From Algoriphagus vanfongensis DSM 17529 (GTDB taxonomy: Bacteria; Bacteroidota; Bacteroidia; Cytophagales; Cyclobacteriaceae): a stretch of 64,000 bases of DNA. The translations under genes and the position numbers were made by a program. Positions 9,452-18,401 of the stretch are shown here, one piece after another (position 1 is the first letter of the stretch; every line of letters begins with the position of its first letter). The stretch spans positions 31,373-95,372 of the forward strand of contig NZ_AUBX01000002.1 in NCBI RefSeq assembly GCF_000429465.1, given 5' to 3'. The notes beneath the pieces are model-generated. The model had not been told where the DNA came from and made no database searches. It saw nothing but the letters and a program-made list of their open reading frames with translations.

Positions 9452-10429
9452 ATGAATCCACAAAAAATCAAAGCCCAGATAAGAGGTCTTTTTCTAAAAA
9501 AGCCGGGAGATCTTCCGAACATCGAAGAGTTGAATCATTGGTACAATTCAATGAATGAAACTACTGAAGAGCCGCATGAAATGAATCGACTCCGTGCGGA
9601 GTCATGGAGGGGAATACAGAATGAAATTGAACTTTCGAAAGCTGAAAGTTCAAGCACGCATGGCAAGAAGAGTCTTCCAGTTTTTAGACAGTGGATATGG
9701 AGAGCTGCTATCCTGTTGATCTTTTGTGGTTCTGTATATGGAATGTTTTCCCTACTGGATGATCAACCAGACCAACCAGTGATAGCATCAGGTTCATTCA
9801 CAAATGATATTGGAAAGATTTCCAGTTTTGTATTACCTGATGGTAGTAAAGTTTGGTTAAGCACTGGCTCAACTGTTGAGTATGCTGAAGACTTTCCAAG
9901 GAACCGTAAAGTGACACTGTTAGGTGAAGCATTTTTTGATGTGTTTCATGATCCCGAGTTCCCTTTTATAGTAGCAACAGGACATGTTAATACAAAAGTA
10001 CTTGGCACATCCTTTAACCTTAAATCATACGATCAAAAAACTGTAGAGCTATCTGTGTACTCTGGGAGAGTCAGTTTTAGTGATCAGCAAGTCAATATTG
10101 ATTCAGCTGTCCTTTTAAAAGGAGAGCGTATTAGCTGGGAAACCGGAAAAGGACTTTCTGAAATTGAGCAGTTTGATTTAAATCAACTTCCTGATTGGAG
10201 GTCAGGGAGGATTTCATTCGATCATGCTGATTTGGAATCCATCAAGTCTACCCTGGAGAGATGGTATAATGTTGAAATCTCCCTAATAGGAAAGGGGCAC
10301 GACTGTCATTACAGTGGTGAGTTTACGCAATCCAGTCTAGAGCATATTCTACAAACACTGAGCTATTCACTTAATCTCACATATAAAATCAATGAAGATC
10401 ATGTAACTATTCATGCAAACCCCTGCTAA
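9452..10429 (+). CDS. FecR-family anti-sigma factor / transmembrane sensor
   Basis: A cytoplasmic N-terminal part of ~85 residues would hold the sigma factor. It is followed by one membrane segment (~88-107, AAILLIFCGSVYGMFSLL) and a periplasmic FecR domain (FVLPDGSKVWLSTGSTVEYAEDF, LLGEAFFDVFHDPEFPFIV, VLGTSFNLKSY). The C-terminal DUF4974-like part (~245-320, ISFDHADLESIKSTLERWY) is what usually contacts the STN domain of the cognate SusC. It sits between its ECF sigma and susC on the same strand. Transfer of the signal from SusC to the sigma factor is established for this family. The particular ligand is not known. Confidence 0.92.
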   Translation: MNPQKIKAQIRGLFLKKPGDLPNIEELNHWYNSMNETTEEPHEMNRLRAESWRGIQNEIELSKAESSSTHGKKSLPVFRQWIWRAAILLIFCGSVYGMFSLLDDQPDQPVIASGSFTNDIGKISSFVLPDGSKVWLSTGSTVEYAEDFPRNRKVTLLGEAFFDVFHDPEFPFIVATGHVNTKVLGTSFNLKSYDQKTVELSVYSGRVSFSDQQVNIDSAVLLKGERISWETGKGLSEIEQFDLNQLPDWRSGRISFDHADLESIKSTLERWYNVEISLIGKGHDCHYSGEFTQSSLEHILQTLSYSLNLTYKINEDHVTIHANPC

Positions 10430-10462
10430 AAAAAAAGCCGATGATTGAATCAACCACCGGCT
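10428..10462 (-). terminator. Intrinsic terminator pointing against the PUL, between fecR and susC
   Basis: On the - strand, AGCCGGTGGTTGA and TCATCGGCT can fold into a long hairpin with two G-U pairs, directly followed by nine T residues (the A-run at 10428-10436 on the + strand). Read on the + strand the same hairpin has two A-C mismatches and no T-run. It would therefore stop transcripts coming leftward out of susC and not the PUL transcript itself. Confidence 0.55.
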
Positions 10463-10549
10463 CAAAGATCGAATGAATTAAATGACTTGATGGTGTACAA
10501 ATTTGGCGATGCGGCACCTCCAAGTCTCAACCTTTTATTTATCAAAATT

Positions 10550-13500
10550 ATGAAAAAAAAATTACTACAACTCATGTGGGATACATCCAAGTGCCTCATG
10601 GTAGTCTTCTTATTGAGTTATTGTTTCAGCGGCCTTGCTGTTGCAAATAGCTCTTACGGGCAACATTTAAATTTGACTCAAATCTCAGTTGAGGAGAAGA
10701 AAACTTCGGTTCTGGAGTTTTTTCGACTTGTTGAAAAACAATCAGAATTCAGGTTTCACTTTAATCCGGATGCTGTAGAGAATAAGCGAATTGTCTTATC
10801 AGGAAATTCTGATCTGGAGACCTTGCTTTATGAAGTAGCAGCACAGGCAAACCTTGGGTTTAAACAAATAAATGAATCTATCGCTGTTAAGCCCGGTGTG
10901 ATGAAATCTCAAGAAAGAATTGAGGTGAAAATTAAAATCGAAGGTAAAGTGGTCGATGCTGAGACAGGAGAGCCAATTTTAGGAGCAAGTGTTTTTATAG
11001 CTGAAACCAGTCAAGGCACCCTGGTGGATATGGATGGGAACTGGTCCTTAGAGATTGATGAAGCCCTTGTTGGGAAGGAAATAAAAGCATCAGCACTGGG
11101 ATATAATCCCATGGTTAAGATCATTGGTAACGGAGATGTTATTTTTTCTCTCTTGCCGCAGGAACTTGCTGAAGTAGTGGTAGTAGGATATGGAACCCAG
11201 AAGAAAATCAATCTCACTGGAGCGGTATCTCAAATTGGTTCTGAAGCCATAGAAAATAGACCTTCTCCAAATTTGACTAGAATGCTTCAGGGTACTCTTC
11301 CCAACTTGAACATCAAAATGGTAGATGGTAGTCCGACTCGATCAGCTGCTTTTAATATCAGGGGGACGACATCCATCGGTGCTGGTGGAGATGCATTAGT
11401 TCTTATTGATGGTGTTGAAGGGGATGCTAATTTGGTCAATCCTAATGATGTGGAAAGTGTAACTGTCCTAAAAGACGCTTCTTCAGCGGCTGTATATGGT
11501 TCCAGAGCGGCATTTGGTGTGGTGCTTATTACTACTAAAAACCCAACTGCAGGCAAGACAAATTTAGATTTGAAGATCAGTAGATCTGTGAACCAACGTA
11601 CTGTTGTGCCAAATCTGGTCACCAATGGATATGAGTGGGCAAAAAACTTTGATGAAGCATTTTTTGCTTGGTACGATTACAAAACACATCCTATTTCTGT
11701 CAATGCGAATTTTCCATTCTCATTAGAGTATTTGGATCGTTTAAAAGCTCGTGATGAGGATCCATCACTACCCAAAACTGAATTTAATGAGGAGCTAAAC
11801 AGGTATGAATACTATGGGAATACGGATTGGTTCCAGTTGATTCATAGAGATAAAATGCCTGCATTGGAAGCGTCCCTATCAGCTTCGGGAGGAAATGACA
11901 AGGCGAGATATTTTATTTCTGGTCTTTACTACCATCAGGATGGGATTTTCAGATATTCTCCTGACAAATTTGACAAGTACAATATTCGAGCTAAAGGAGA
12001 GGTGGATTTAAAACCTTGGCTTACGCTGGAAAATAATTTTGATCTAAGTACTTACAAGTATGAATATCCTTTGCTTGCAAATGGCGACGCAGGAATCTGG
12101 AGGTACATGGCAGTAGGGGGCTTTCCAATGGCAGTGATGACTAATCCTGATGGGACATTTACCCAGCAGGGAGTTCAGACGGGAGCTTCATTTGTGGAAG
12201 GAAGCAGTAAATCAAATCAATCGAAATTCTATGTGAGAAATACCCCAAGCATCACAGCAAAACCGTTCGGAGACTTGATGACTTTGAAGGCAAATTTTAC
12301 TTTCGCTAAGACTTTTAATACCGATAAGCGCTTCAATAATTTTATCAACTATAGTAATGCGCCTGGACATTCAGCAAGATATGGTCAAAGTCTTCTAAGA
12401 GAACTTTCAGATGAAACGACTTATTGGGGGTCCAATATCACAACGGAGTTTAAAAAGACCTACAGCAATGCTCACAATTTTACTCTTTTGCTCGGTTATA
12501 ACGTGGAAAGCAACCGTTTCTTGAATACTGATTCTCAACGGGACGGTTTACTGGTTCCTTCAAAACCAGACTTCAATTTGCTAGATGGGTTGAATTACAA
12601 CATTTCAGGCGGTGGAAATGAATGGAAGTATGTCGGTGTATTCTATAGACTGAACTATGCGTTCAAGGATAAATATTTATTGGAGTTCAATGGTCGATAC
12701 GACGGTTCTTCCAAGTTCCCGAATGATCAGCGATTTGGGTTCTTTCCATCGATGTCTGCAGGCTGGAATATTTCCGAAGAAGGATTTATGGAAAATACCC
12801 GCTCCTGGTTGGATAACCTGAAAATCAGAGGTTCTTACGGTTCCCTAGGTAATGGGAATGTGGCTCCATATCGCTATATGGAAACTATGTCTGTGGGCAA
12901 AACCAGTGTGATATTGGAAGGAGTACAAAAAGGCTATACTTCTCTGCCGGGAGTTATTCCAACAGGGTTGACTTGGGAAAAAGCCACGACTTTGGATCTT
13001 GGCTTGGATGCAGCTTTCTTTCAGGGCAAGTTGAACCTGACCTATGACTGGTACAGCCGCGTCACCACGGATATGTTTACCTATGGACCTCCTTTGCCTA
13101 ATGTATTTGGAGCGACAGAACCCTACGGTAACTATGCTGACCTGACTACCAAAGGCTGGGAGTTTTCAGCCACTTGGAGAGATCAGTTCAGTGCCGGTGG
13201 AAGCCCGCTAAATGTAAGTTTCACGGGTTCACTTTGGGATAATCAATCTGAAATCACCAAGTTCAACAACCCTGAGAAAATCATTAGCAGTACCTATTAT
13301 GTTGGAAGTAAGATCGGTGAAATCTGGGGCTACGAGACCATGGGCTTTTTCACCTCAGAAGAAGATGTTGCCAATCACGCCGACCAGTCTTTTTTGCTGA
13401 ATTCCAACAACAGGCAATGGTTACCCGGTGATTTGAAATACGCTGACCTAAATGGAGATGGCGTAATCAATCAGGGAGAAAACACGGTAGAAAATCCTGG

Positions 13501-14068
13501 AGATCGCAGGGTCATCGGGAATAATGCTCCTCGATATCAGTTTGGTTTCAATTTTTCAGCCAACTGGAAAGGCTTCGGACTCAGTGCATTTTTCCAGGGG
13601 ATTGCAAAAAGAGACTGGTATTTTGCTCCTGAAGCGGATCTCTTCTATGGCCCATATAACAGACCATATGGCTTCCAGCCAAAAATCATGATGGATGATT
13701 ACTGGACGGAAGAAAACCCAGATGCTTATTGGCCAAGATTACGAGGATATACAGCTTTGGGAACCAATAGATCTTTGGGGACACCTCAAACAGGGTATCT
13801 GCAAGATGCGAGTTATCTAAGGTTGAAAAACATCACCTTGGATTACTCTTTTCCAACCCCATGGGTAGAAAAAGCAGGTATTAAAAATGCGATGGTCTAT
13901 GTGAGTGGACAAAATATCCTGACTTTCTCTGGTCTGTATAAATACACGGACAATTTTGATCCTGAAATCATCGAAAATCCGACGGGTGGAATGACCAACA
14001 GCCATGGTCAAGGTGATGCATACCCAATGTTGAAAACTTACACTGTAGGGCTCAACCTTTCTTTCTAA
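10550..14068 (+). CDS. susC: SusC/RagA-family TonB-dependent outer-membrane transporter with STN signalling domain
   Basis: The likely start is the ATG at 10550, which gives a basic n-region and a signal peptide ending near VANSSYGQ. An upstream in-frame ATG at 10445 would give a poor leader. The order is: STN (secretin/TonB short N-terminal) domain ~47-110, a carboxypeptidase-D regulatory-like beta-sandwich ~122-205 (GKVVDAETGEPILGASVF), the SusC motif VVVVGYGTQKK, plug domain (VLIDGVEGDANLVNPNDV, VLKDASSAAVYGSRA), then a beta-barrel ending in an aromatic residue (LNLSF). It imports glycan fragments of PUL 1 together with the SusD that follows. The STN domain fits signalling to the adjacent FecR. 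Length ~1172 is normal for the STN-bearing class. Confidence 0.95.
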   Translation: MKKKLLQLMWDTSKCLMVVFLLSYCFSGLAVANSSYGQHLNLTQISVEEKKTSVLEFFRLVEKQSEFRFHFNPDAVENKRIVLSGNSDLETLLYEVAAQANLGFKQINESIAVKPGVMKSQERIEVKIKIEGKVVDAETGEPILGASVFIAETSQGTLVDMDGNWSLEIDEALVGKEIKASALGYNPMVKIIGNGDVIFSLLPQELAEVVVVGYGTQKKINLTGAVSQIGSEAIENRPSPNLTRMLQGTLPNLNIKMVDGSPTRSAAFNIRGTTSIGAGGDALVLIDGVEGDANLVNPNDVESVTVLKDASSAAVYGSRAAFGVVLITTKNPTAGKTNLDLKISRSVNQRTVVPNLVTNGYEWAKNFDEAFFAWYDYKTHPISVNANFPFSLEYLDRLKARDEDPSLPKTEFNEELNRYEYYGNTDWFQLIHRDKMPALEASLSASGGNDKARYFISGLYYHQDGIFRYSPDKFDKYNIRAKGEVDLKPWLTLENNFDLSTYKYEYPLLANGDAGIWRYMAVGGFPMAVMTNPDGTFTQQGVQTGASFVEGSSKSNQSKFYVRNTPSITAKPFGDLMTLKANFTFAKTFNTDKRFNNFINYSNAPGHSARYGQSLLRELSDETTYWGSNITTEFKKTYSNAHNFTLLLGYNVESNRFLNTDSQRDGLLVPSKPDFNLLDGLNYNISGGGNEWKYVGVFYRLNYAFKDKYLLEFNGRYDGSSKFPNDQRFGFFPSMSAGWNISEEGFMENTRSWLDNLKIRGSYGSLGNGNVAPYRYMETMSVGKTSVILEGVQKGYTSLPGVIPTGLTWEKATTLDLGLDAAFFQGKLNLTYDWYSRVTTDMFTYGPPLPNVFGATEPYGNYADLTTKGWEFSATWRDQFSAGGSPLNVSFTGSLWDNQSEITKFNNPEKIISSTYYVGSKIGEIWGYETMGFFTSEEDVANHADQSFLLNSNNRQWLPGDLKYADLNGDGVINQGENTVENPGDRRVIGNNAPRYQFGFNFSANWKGFGLSAFFQGIAKRDWYFAPEADLFYGPYNRPYGFQPKIMMDDYWTEENPDAYWPRLRGYTALGTNRSLGTPQTGYLQDASYLRLKNITLDYSFPTPWVEKAGIKNAMVYVSGQNILTFSGLYKYTDNFDPEIIENPTGGMTNSHGQGDAYPMLKTYTVGLNLSF

Positions 14069-14087
14069 ACCATTGAAATCAATGATC

Positions 14088-15836
14088 ATGAAAAATTCTA
14101 TTCTAATCATATTAATCCAAATTCTCGTAGCCATCACCTTTACGTCCTGTGATGATTTTCTAGAGACAGAACCTATGGACAAGTTGGTTCCAAATACCTT
14201 TTTTCAAACTGAAAAGGATTTGGAACTCTATACCAATTCCTTCTACCAACGAATGATCCCAGGAGGACTGGAAGTGGTTCAAAGTGATGAATTGGGAGAA
14301 TTTACCTCCAAAAATCAGAGCCCAACTTTTATCGCTGGAAATTACTCTTCTGTGAATGAAGGGGCTTGGAGCTGGACTGATTTGCGAAATATCAATTACT
14401 TCCTTGAAAATTATGACAATGAAGTAATTCCGGAAGAAGCCCGAAACCACTATGCGGGAATAGCCCGTTTTTTCCGGGCTTGGTTTTATTTTGAAAAAGT
14501 AAAGCGTTACGGAGATGTTCCTTGGTATGATAAGACGCTTGCAACAGACGATGAGGACTTGTATAAAGCCAGGGATCCAAGAGAAATGGTAATGGACAAT
14601 GTGATGGCCGATCTGAATTTTGCGGTAGAGAATATCCGTGACCGGAAGGATAACAGTGCATCTATGATCACCAGACAGGTGGCACTGGCATTCAAGTCTC
14701 GGGTAGCACTTTTTGAGGGTACTTATAGAAAGTATCATACTGAATTGGGACTTTCTGGCTCTTCAGAGTTATTGAGAGAAGCGGCAAGTGCGGCAAGAAT
14801 CGTAATGGATGCCAATCAATATAGCTTATACAACACGGGTGCTCCGGAGTCTGATTACCGTACCTTATTTATCTCAGAAAATCCGATTAGTCAGGAAGTG
14901 ATGCTTGCCGTAGTCTACAACAATGCATTGAGAAGATGGCATAACATCACCTGGAAATTCAACTCTGCAACCTATGGGGCGAGATGGGGATTGAATAAGC
15001 AGTTTATCAATACTTACTTGATGACGGACGGGTCTAGATTTACCGATCAGCCAGGATTTGATGAGAAAGTATTTGTGGAAGAGATGGCCGACAGAGATCC
15101 TAGATTAGCCCAGACAGTTCGTTCCTTGGGTTACACTAGGAGCGATGGGAGTGCTGCACCTCCGAATTTTGGATATACCTATACAGGCTATCATATTTTG
15201 AAATTCAGCTTAGATGATAAGCGATATGATGGGATCAGCGAAGCTTACAATTCCATCTCCCTGATCAGGTATGCAGAAGTTTTGTTGAACTATGCAGAAG
15301 CTAAAGCGGAATTAGGAGAGTTTGATGAATCAGTATGGATGGAGACAATTGCTCCATTGCGTGAAAGAGCTGGGGTTGATTCTTCTATCCCAATGGAGGC
15401 AGATACTTATTTACAAGAAGTTTATTTCCCTGAACTCTCTGACAGATATTTGTTGGAGATTAGAAGAGAACGTGGAATAGAGTTATGTTACGAAGGACTA
15501 AGATATGATGATTTAATGCGGTGGAGGAAGGGTGAATTGGTTGAAATGTCATGGAAAGGAATCTATGTGCCTGCCTTGGATACTCCGATGGATCTGGACG
15601 GAAACGGAACTCCGGATGTGTCATTTGTACAAACTGTACCAGCCACCAAAGAACCTGGAGTGATCTATTTTGTAATAGACGGAAACGCTTCTCAGCTCTC
15701 CGAAGGTACTAAAGGGCATCTGATTTGGAGAGACGATGAGAACCGGGAGTTTCCGGATAAAAAATACCTACATCCTATTTCCAATACGGACATCGTGTTG
15801 AATCCGAATCTGGAACAAAACCCAGGTTGGGATTGA
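14088..15836 (+). CDS. susD: SusD/RagB-family glycan-binding lipoprotein
   Basis: It starts at the ATG at 14088 or at 14082; both precede the signal peptide ending in FTSC (Cys21 from 14088). The N-terminal SusD region reads DDFLETEPMDKLVPNTFFQTEKDLELY. The middle holds helical TPR-like segments (YAGIARFFRAWFYFEKVKRYGDVPWYDK). The C-terminal RagB part is typical of the family (LIRYAEVLLNYAEAKAEL, LLEIRRERGIELCYEGLRYDDLMRWRKG). It acts as the lid and binding partner of the SusC encoded 19 nt upstream. The glycan is not identified. It is among the longer members, with an extra segment after the RagB core (~490-560). Confidence 0.95.
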   Translation: MKNSILIILIQILVAITFTSCDDFLETEPMDKLVPNTFFQTEKDLELYTNSFYQRMIPGGLEVVQSDELGEFTSKNQSPTFIAGNYSSVNEGAWSWTDLRNINYFLENYDNEVIPEEARNHYAGIARFFRAWFYFEKVKRYGDVPWYDKTLATDDEDLYKARDPREMVMDNVMADLNFAVENIRDRKDNSASMITRQVALAFKSRVALFEGTYRKYHTELGLSGSSELLREAASAARIVMDANQYSLYNTGAPESDYRTLFISENPISQEVMLAVVYNNALRRWHNITWKFNSATYGARWGLNKQFINTYLMTDGSRFTDQPGFDEKVFVEEMADRDPRLAQTVRSLGYTRSDGSAAPPNFGYTYTGYHILKFSLDDKRYDGISEAYNSISLIRYAEVLLNYAEAKAELGEFDESVWMETIAPLRERAGVDSSIPMEADTYLQEVYFPELSDRYLLEIRRERGIELCYEGLRYDDLMRWRKGELVEMSWKGIYVPALDTPMDLDGNGTPDVSFVQTVPATKEPGVIYFVIDGNASQLSEGTKGHLIWRDDENREFPDKKYLHPISNTDIVLNPNLEQNPGWD

Positions 15837-15856
15837 TTGGCTTATCAGGATTAGTT

Positions 15857-17026
15857 ATGAGAAATAAACTTGCATTAATACTGCTGATGGTTTTTGCCAT
15901 CAGCAGTATTTCCCTTGCCCAAAACAGTAAGGTTTCTGTTCCTGATATTCCGGGATATTATACCCTCAAAGGTGATTTTCACATGCATACCGTCTTTTCG
16001 GACGGACATGTATGGCCTACATTCAGGGTAAATGAAGCTATTCGGGATGATCTAGACGTTATTTCCCTTACTGAGCATATTGACTACGAAGGATTTCCGG
16101 ATATCATTGAGAAAGATTATAACAAGTCCTATGAAATCGCCACCAAAGCAGCTGCAAACAAGGGCTTGATTATCATCAGAGGTGTGGAGATTTCACCTAG
16201 GGTTGCTCCTTACCATCATAATGCCCTGTTTTTGGAGGATGCAAATGTGTTGCCGACAGAATACATGAAAAGTGGCAAGGCTCAATTTGTGATGAAAGAC
16301 AGCATTACCCATGATCAGTTGATGGGGCCGTTTTTAGCGGTGAAGAAGCAAAATGCGTTCGTATCATACAATCATCCGAGTTGGGGTTGGTGGGACAAAA
16401 AAGACACGGTTTTGTTTACTTCCTTTCATCAGGAATTGCTAGACCTGGATATTCTCAAAGGTGTTGAGGTGGTCAATTCCGGCAACTATAATGTGATCGC
16501 ACATAGGATAGCGATGGAGCATGGGTTGACCATGCTTTGCAATACGGATGAACATTATGACAATCATCCTAGGTATAAGGATACGCATCGTCCCATGACG
16601 CTGGTTTTTGCGAAGGAAAAAACAGCAGAAGGAGTGGAGGAAGCACTATTTGCCAAACGTACCGCATTGTATTTTGGTGACTATATTGTAGCTAGGCAAG
16701 CCGAGGCAGAGGCTTTGTTCAAATCAGCTGTTTCTGTTTCTGTAGAGCGGAAACTTAGAAAGTCGGAACCCTTACTGGTTGTGAAATTTGTGAATAACTC
16801 TGATATTCCCTTTGAAACAAGGATGAAAAGTGAATATGACATTGAAGGGTATCCTTTGGGGAAAGTAAAAATTGCTCCTCATGATACTACTCAGGTCATT
16901 TTAAGAGCAGTATGGAGTTATCCTCAGGAAACTAAATTAGATGCTATAGTTGAGAACATACTAGTGGCACCTGAAGAAAGTCTTCAAACAGAATTTTTAA
17001 TTTCAACTAAGGGGTCACATGAATAG
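15857..17026 (+). CDS. PHP-domain phosphoesterase, secreted (Sb-PDE-like)
   Basis: PHP proteins are metal-dependent phosphoesterases. The metal-binding motifs are visible: DFHMHTVFSDG near residue ~45, LTEHIDYEGF, a His pair in APYHHNAL, YNHPSWGW and NTDEHYD. The start at 15857 gives a clean signal peptide (MRNKLALILLMVFAISSIS), so it acts outside the cytoplasm, unlike histidinol-phosphatase or polymerase PHP domains. The C-terminal ~100 residues form a beta-rich domain (LLVVKFVNNSDIPFETRM) seen in secreted Bacteroidota PHP phosphodiesterases. It begins 20 nt after susD and overlaps the following EEP gene by 8 nt, so both phosphoesterases are likely co-expressed with SusCD. Confidence 0.8.
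   Translation: MRNKLALILLMVFAISSISLAQNSKVSVPDIPGYYTLKGDFHMHTVFSDGHVWPTFRVNEAIRDDLDVISLTEHIDYEGFPDIIEKDYNKSYEIATKAAANKGLIIIRGVEISPRVAPYHHNALFLEDANVLPTEYMKSGKAQFVMKDSITHDQLMGPFLAVKKQNAFVSYNHPSWGWWDKKDTVLFTSFHQELLDLDILKGVEVVNSGNYNVIAHRIAMEHGLTMLCNTDEHYDNHPRYKDTHRPMTLVFAKEKTAEGVEEALFAKRTALYFGDYIVARQAEAEALFKSAVSVSVERKLRKSEPLLVVKFVNNSDIPFETRMKSEYDIEGYPLGKVKIAPHDTTQVILRAVWSYPQETKLDAIVENILVAPEESLQTEFLISTKGSHE
15877..15910 (+). repeat. Perfect 14-bp inverted repeat inside the PHP signal-peptide coding region
   Basis: The left arm at 15877-15890 (AATACTGCTGATGG) and the right arm at 15897-15910 are exact reverse complements with a 6-nt T-rich loop. The hairpin begins 20 nt after the start codon and encodes the hydrophobic core of the signal peptide. 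It could slow ribosomes, protect the 3' part of the transcript, or attenuate transcription after susD. No T-run follows, so it is not a standard terminator. Confidence 0.6.
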
Positions 17027-17879
17027 ATTTTTAAGTACACATCTGAAAATTAGCACCTTCTGTTCGGTTTTGTTATTGTTTTTTCTCTTTTGTTCCTGTG
17101 CAATAGGACAAGATTCGGAAAGGGAACAGGATGTTTCCGAAAATTTGGATTTACAAGAAGGACTGGAAATAAAAATTCTCTCATACAACGTACATCATTG
17201 TAGTCCTCCTAGTAACCCGGCTCTCATAGATGTAGCCGGAATTGCCAGAGTAATAATTGATTCAAAAGCAGATCTCATAGGTTTACAGGAGATCGATGTA
17301 AATAATGAGCGGTCTGGAGTGAACCTGGACCAAGCAGCTAAATTGGCAGAGTTGACTGGTATGAATTTCTATTTCTCGAAAGGAATTGATTATAAAGGAG
17401 GAGCCTACGGAACAGCGATTCTTTCAAGATATCCAATTTCCGAAATGGAAACAATTCTACTTCCCCAAGAATCAGGTACTGAACAAAGAACTCTCTCAGT
17501 ATTGACTGTAAGCTTCGAAAGTGGCCATAAACTTAGGTTTGCAAATACTCATTTGGACTTCACGAGTGATTCGAATGCATTAGCACAGGCAAAGAGGATA
17601 ACCGGTTATTTTGAGAGAGAGAAGTTGCCGGTTATTTTAGTTGGAGACTTTAATGTCGAAGAATCAAGTCAAACAATGGGGCATTTGGATAAAACTTTTA
17701 ACAGAACATGTGAGCAGGGTTGTCCAAATACAATTCCGGTTGTAAACCCAAGAAAAACAATTGACTTTATTATGTATTCTGAAGGATTCGGAATACAAAC
17801 TATCTTTCATGAAGTGATTCAAGAACACTATGCATCCGATCATTTACCTGTGTTTGCTAAAATTAGATTAGTTAATTAA
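17019..17879 (+). CDS. Endonuclease/exonuclease/phosphatase (EEP) family lipoprotein
   Basis: The protein has a signal peptide with a lipobox-like end (LFCSC) and then an EEP fold: LSYNVHHC with the first Asn, GLQEID with the metal-binding Glu, GGAYGTAILSRYPI, ANTHLDF, GDFNVEES, and SDHLPVFA with the catalytic His. EEP enzymes cleave phosphodiesters or phosphomonoesters. As a secreted member, probable substrates are nucleic acid, phospholipid head groups or phosphorylated sugars. It overlaps the PHP gene by 8 nt and is the last gene of the PUL 1 run. Which phosphoester it cuts cannot be told from sequence. Confidence 0.82.
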   Translation: MNRFLSTHLKISTFCSVLLLFFLFCSCAIGQDSEREQDVSENLDLQEGLEIKILSYNVHHCSPPSNPALIDVAGIARVIIDSKADLIGLQEIDVNNERSGVNLDQAAKLAELTGMNFYFSKGIDYKGGAYGTAILSRYPISEMETILLPQESGTEQRTLSVLTVSFESGHKLRFANTHLDFTSDSNALAQAKRITGYFEREKLPVILVGDFNVEESSQTMGHLDKTFNRTCEQGCPNTIPVVNPRKTIDFIMYSEGFGIQTIFHEVIQEHYASDHLPVFAKIRLVN

Positions 17880-17945
17880 ATACACTTCAACGTGTTTTGG
17901 CTTTAAAGGCTTAGAATGAAGATAGAAATGGAATAGTTTGGCAAT

Positions 17946-17977
17946 GGGAAAGACGAAGTTTTATGTTTGTCTTTCCC
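17946..17977 (+). repeat. Hairpin after PUL 1: 9-bp perfect stem
   Basis: GGGAAAGAC (17946-17954) and GTCTTTCCC (17969-17977) are exact complements with a 14-nt loop, 67 nt after the EEP stop codon. There is no T-run, so it may be a processing or stability element at the 3' end of the PUL transcript and not a classical terminator. Confidence 0.45.
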
Positions 17978-18012
17978 TGTGCTTATCTCATAGAAGACAG
18001 CTGTTCTGGTGA

Positions 18013-18075
18013 AAAAGTTATTTCCGTAATTTTCTCAGGCCTTGGAAGTGGCCAGAAAATTCCAGAATAACTTTT
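18013..18075. repeat. Nested 63-bp palindrome at the left edge of the conjugative module
   Basis: Three pairs of complementary arms are nested around an 8-nt centre: AAAAGTTATT (18013-18022) with AATAACTTTT (18066-18075), AATTTTCT (18028-18035) with AGAAAATT (18054-18061), and GGCC (18038-18041) with GGCC (18050-18053). This gives 22 base pairs in one cruciform-like structure. It lies 37 bp past the last element gene (18113) and 134 bp after the last PUL gene. A terminator of the long - strand tra transcript, an element end or an oriT-like site are all possible. Confidence 0.55.
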
Positions 18076-18112
18076 CCTAACACTTACATACTTTACAGGA
18101 AGATATCTTTAT

Positions 18113-18391
18113 TCACTTCAGTCTTACTCTACTGCCTTTCTTGGGATGATACGAAGGCTGGTATTCTAACATGCCCCTGTCACTTAATTCGGAGATACAC
18201 TTGTGGTAGGTAACAATGCTTTTAATACCGGAGTGTTTCATTACTTTTTTTCGGGTGATGTTGAATGGATTTTGATGCTTTTGTTCTCTCCATAAGTGCA
18301 GGATTGCCATAAACACGGATACCCTACTGGGTTGCAACCCTTTCTCCTGAATTAATCGTGAGACATAGTTTTCCAATTTTTTTAGCTTCAT
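18113..18391 (-). CDS. Small winged-helix-like DNA-binding protein of the conjugative element
   Basis: About 92 residues from the ATG at 18391 (MKLKKLENYV); longer upstream starts run into the neighbouring gene. The pattern VFMAILHLWREQKHQNPFNITRKKVMKHSGIKSIVTYHKCISELSDRGMLEY looks like a winged helix that reads a repeated condition (helix, turn, recognition helix, wing). It is a paralogue of the gene at 18693-18986, with the same spacing and many identical positions (ILHL, PF-I-R, L--GYI/GML-Y-P). Function is probably regulation of element genes; this is inferred from fold and place only. It is the last gene of the - strand run. Confidence 0.65.
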   Translation of the reverse strand: MKLKKLENYVSRLIQEKGLQPSRVSVFMAILHLWREQKHQNPFNITRKKVMKHSGIKSIVTYHKCISELSDRGMLEYQPSYHPKKGSRVRLK

Positions 18392-18401
18392 GATTGTTTG
18401 C

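Noticed and set aside
17880..18112. tRNA gene or att site next to the conjugative module
   Set aside because: No cloverleaf-like arrangement was found; only hairpins are visible, so no tRNA is called.
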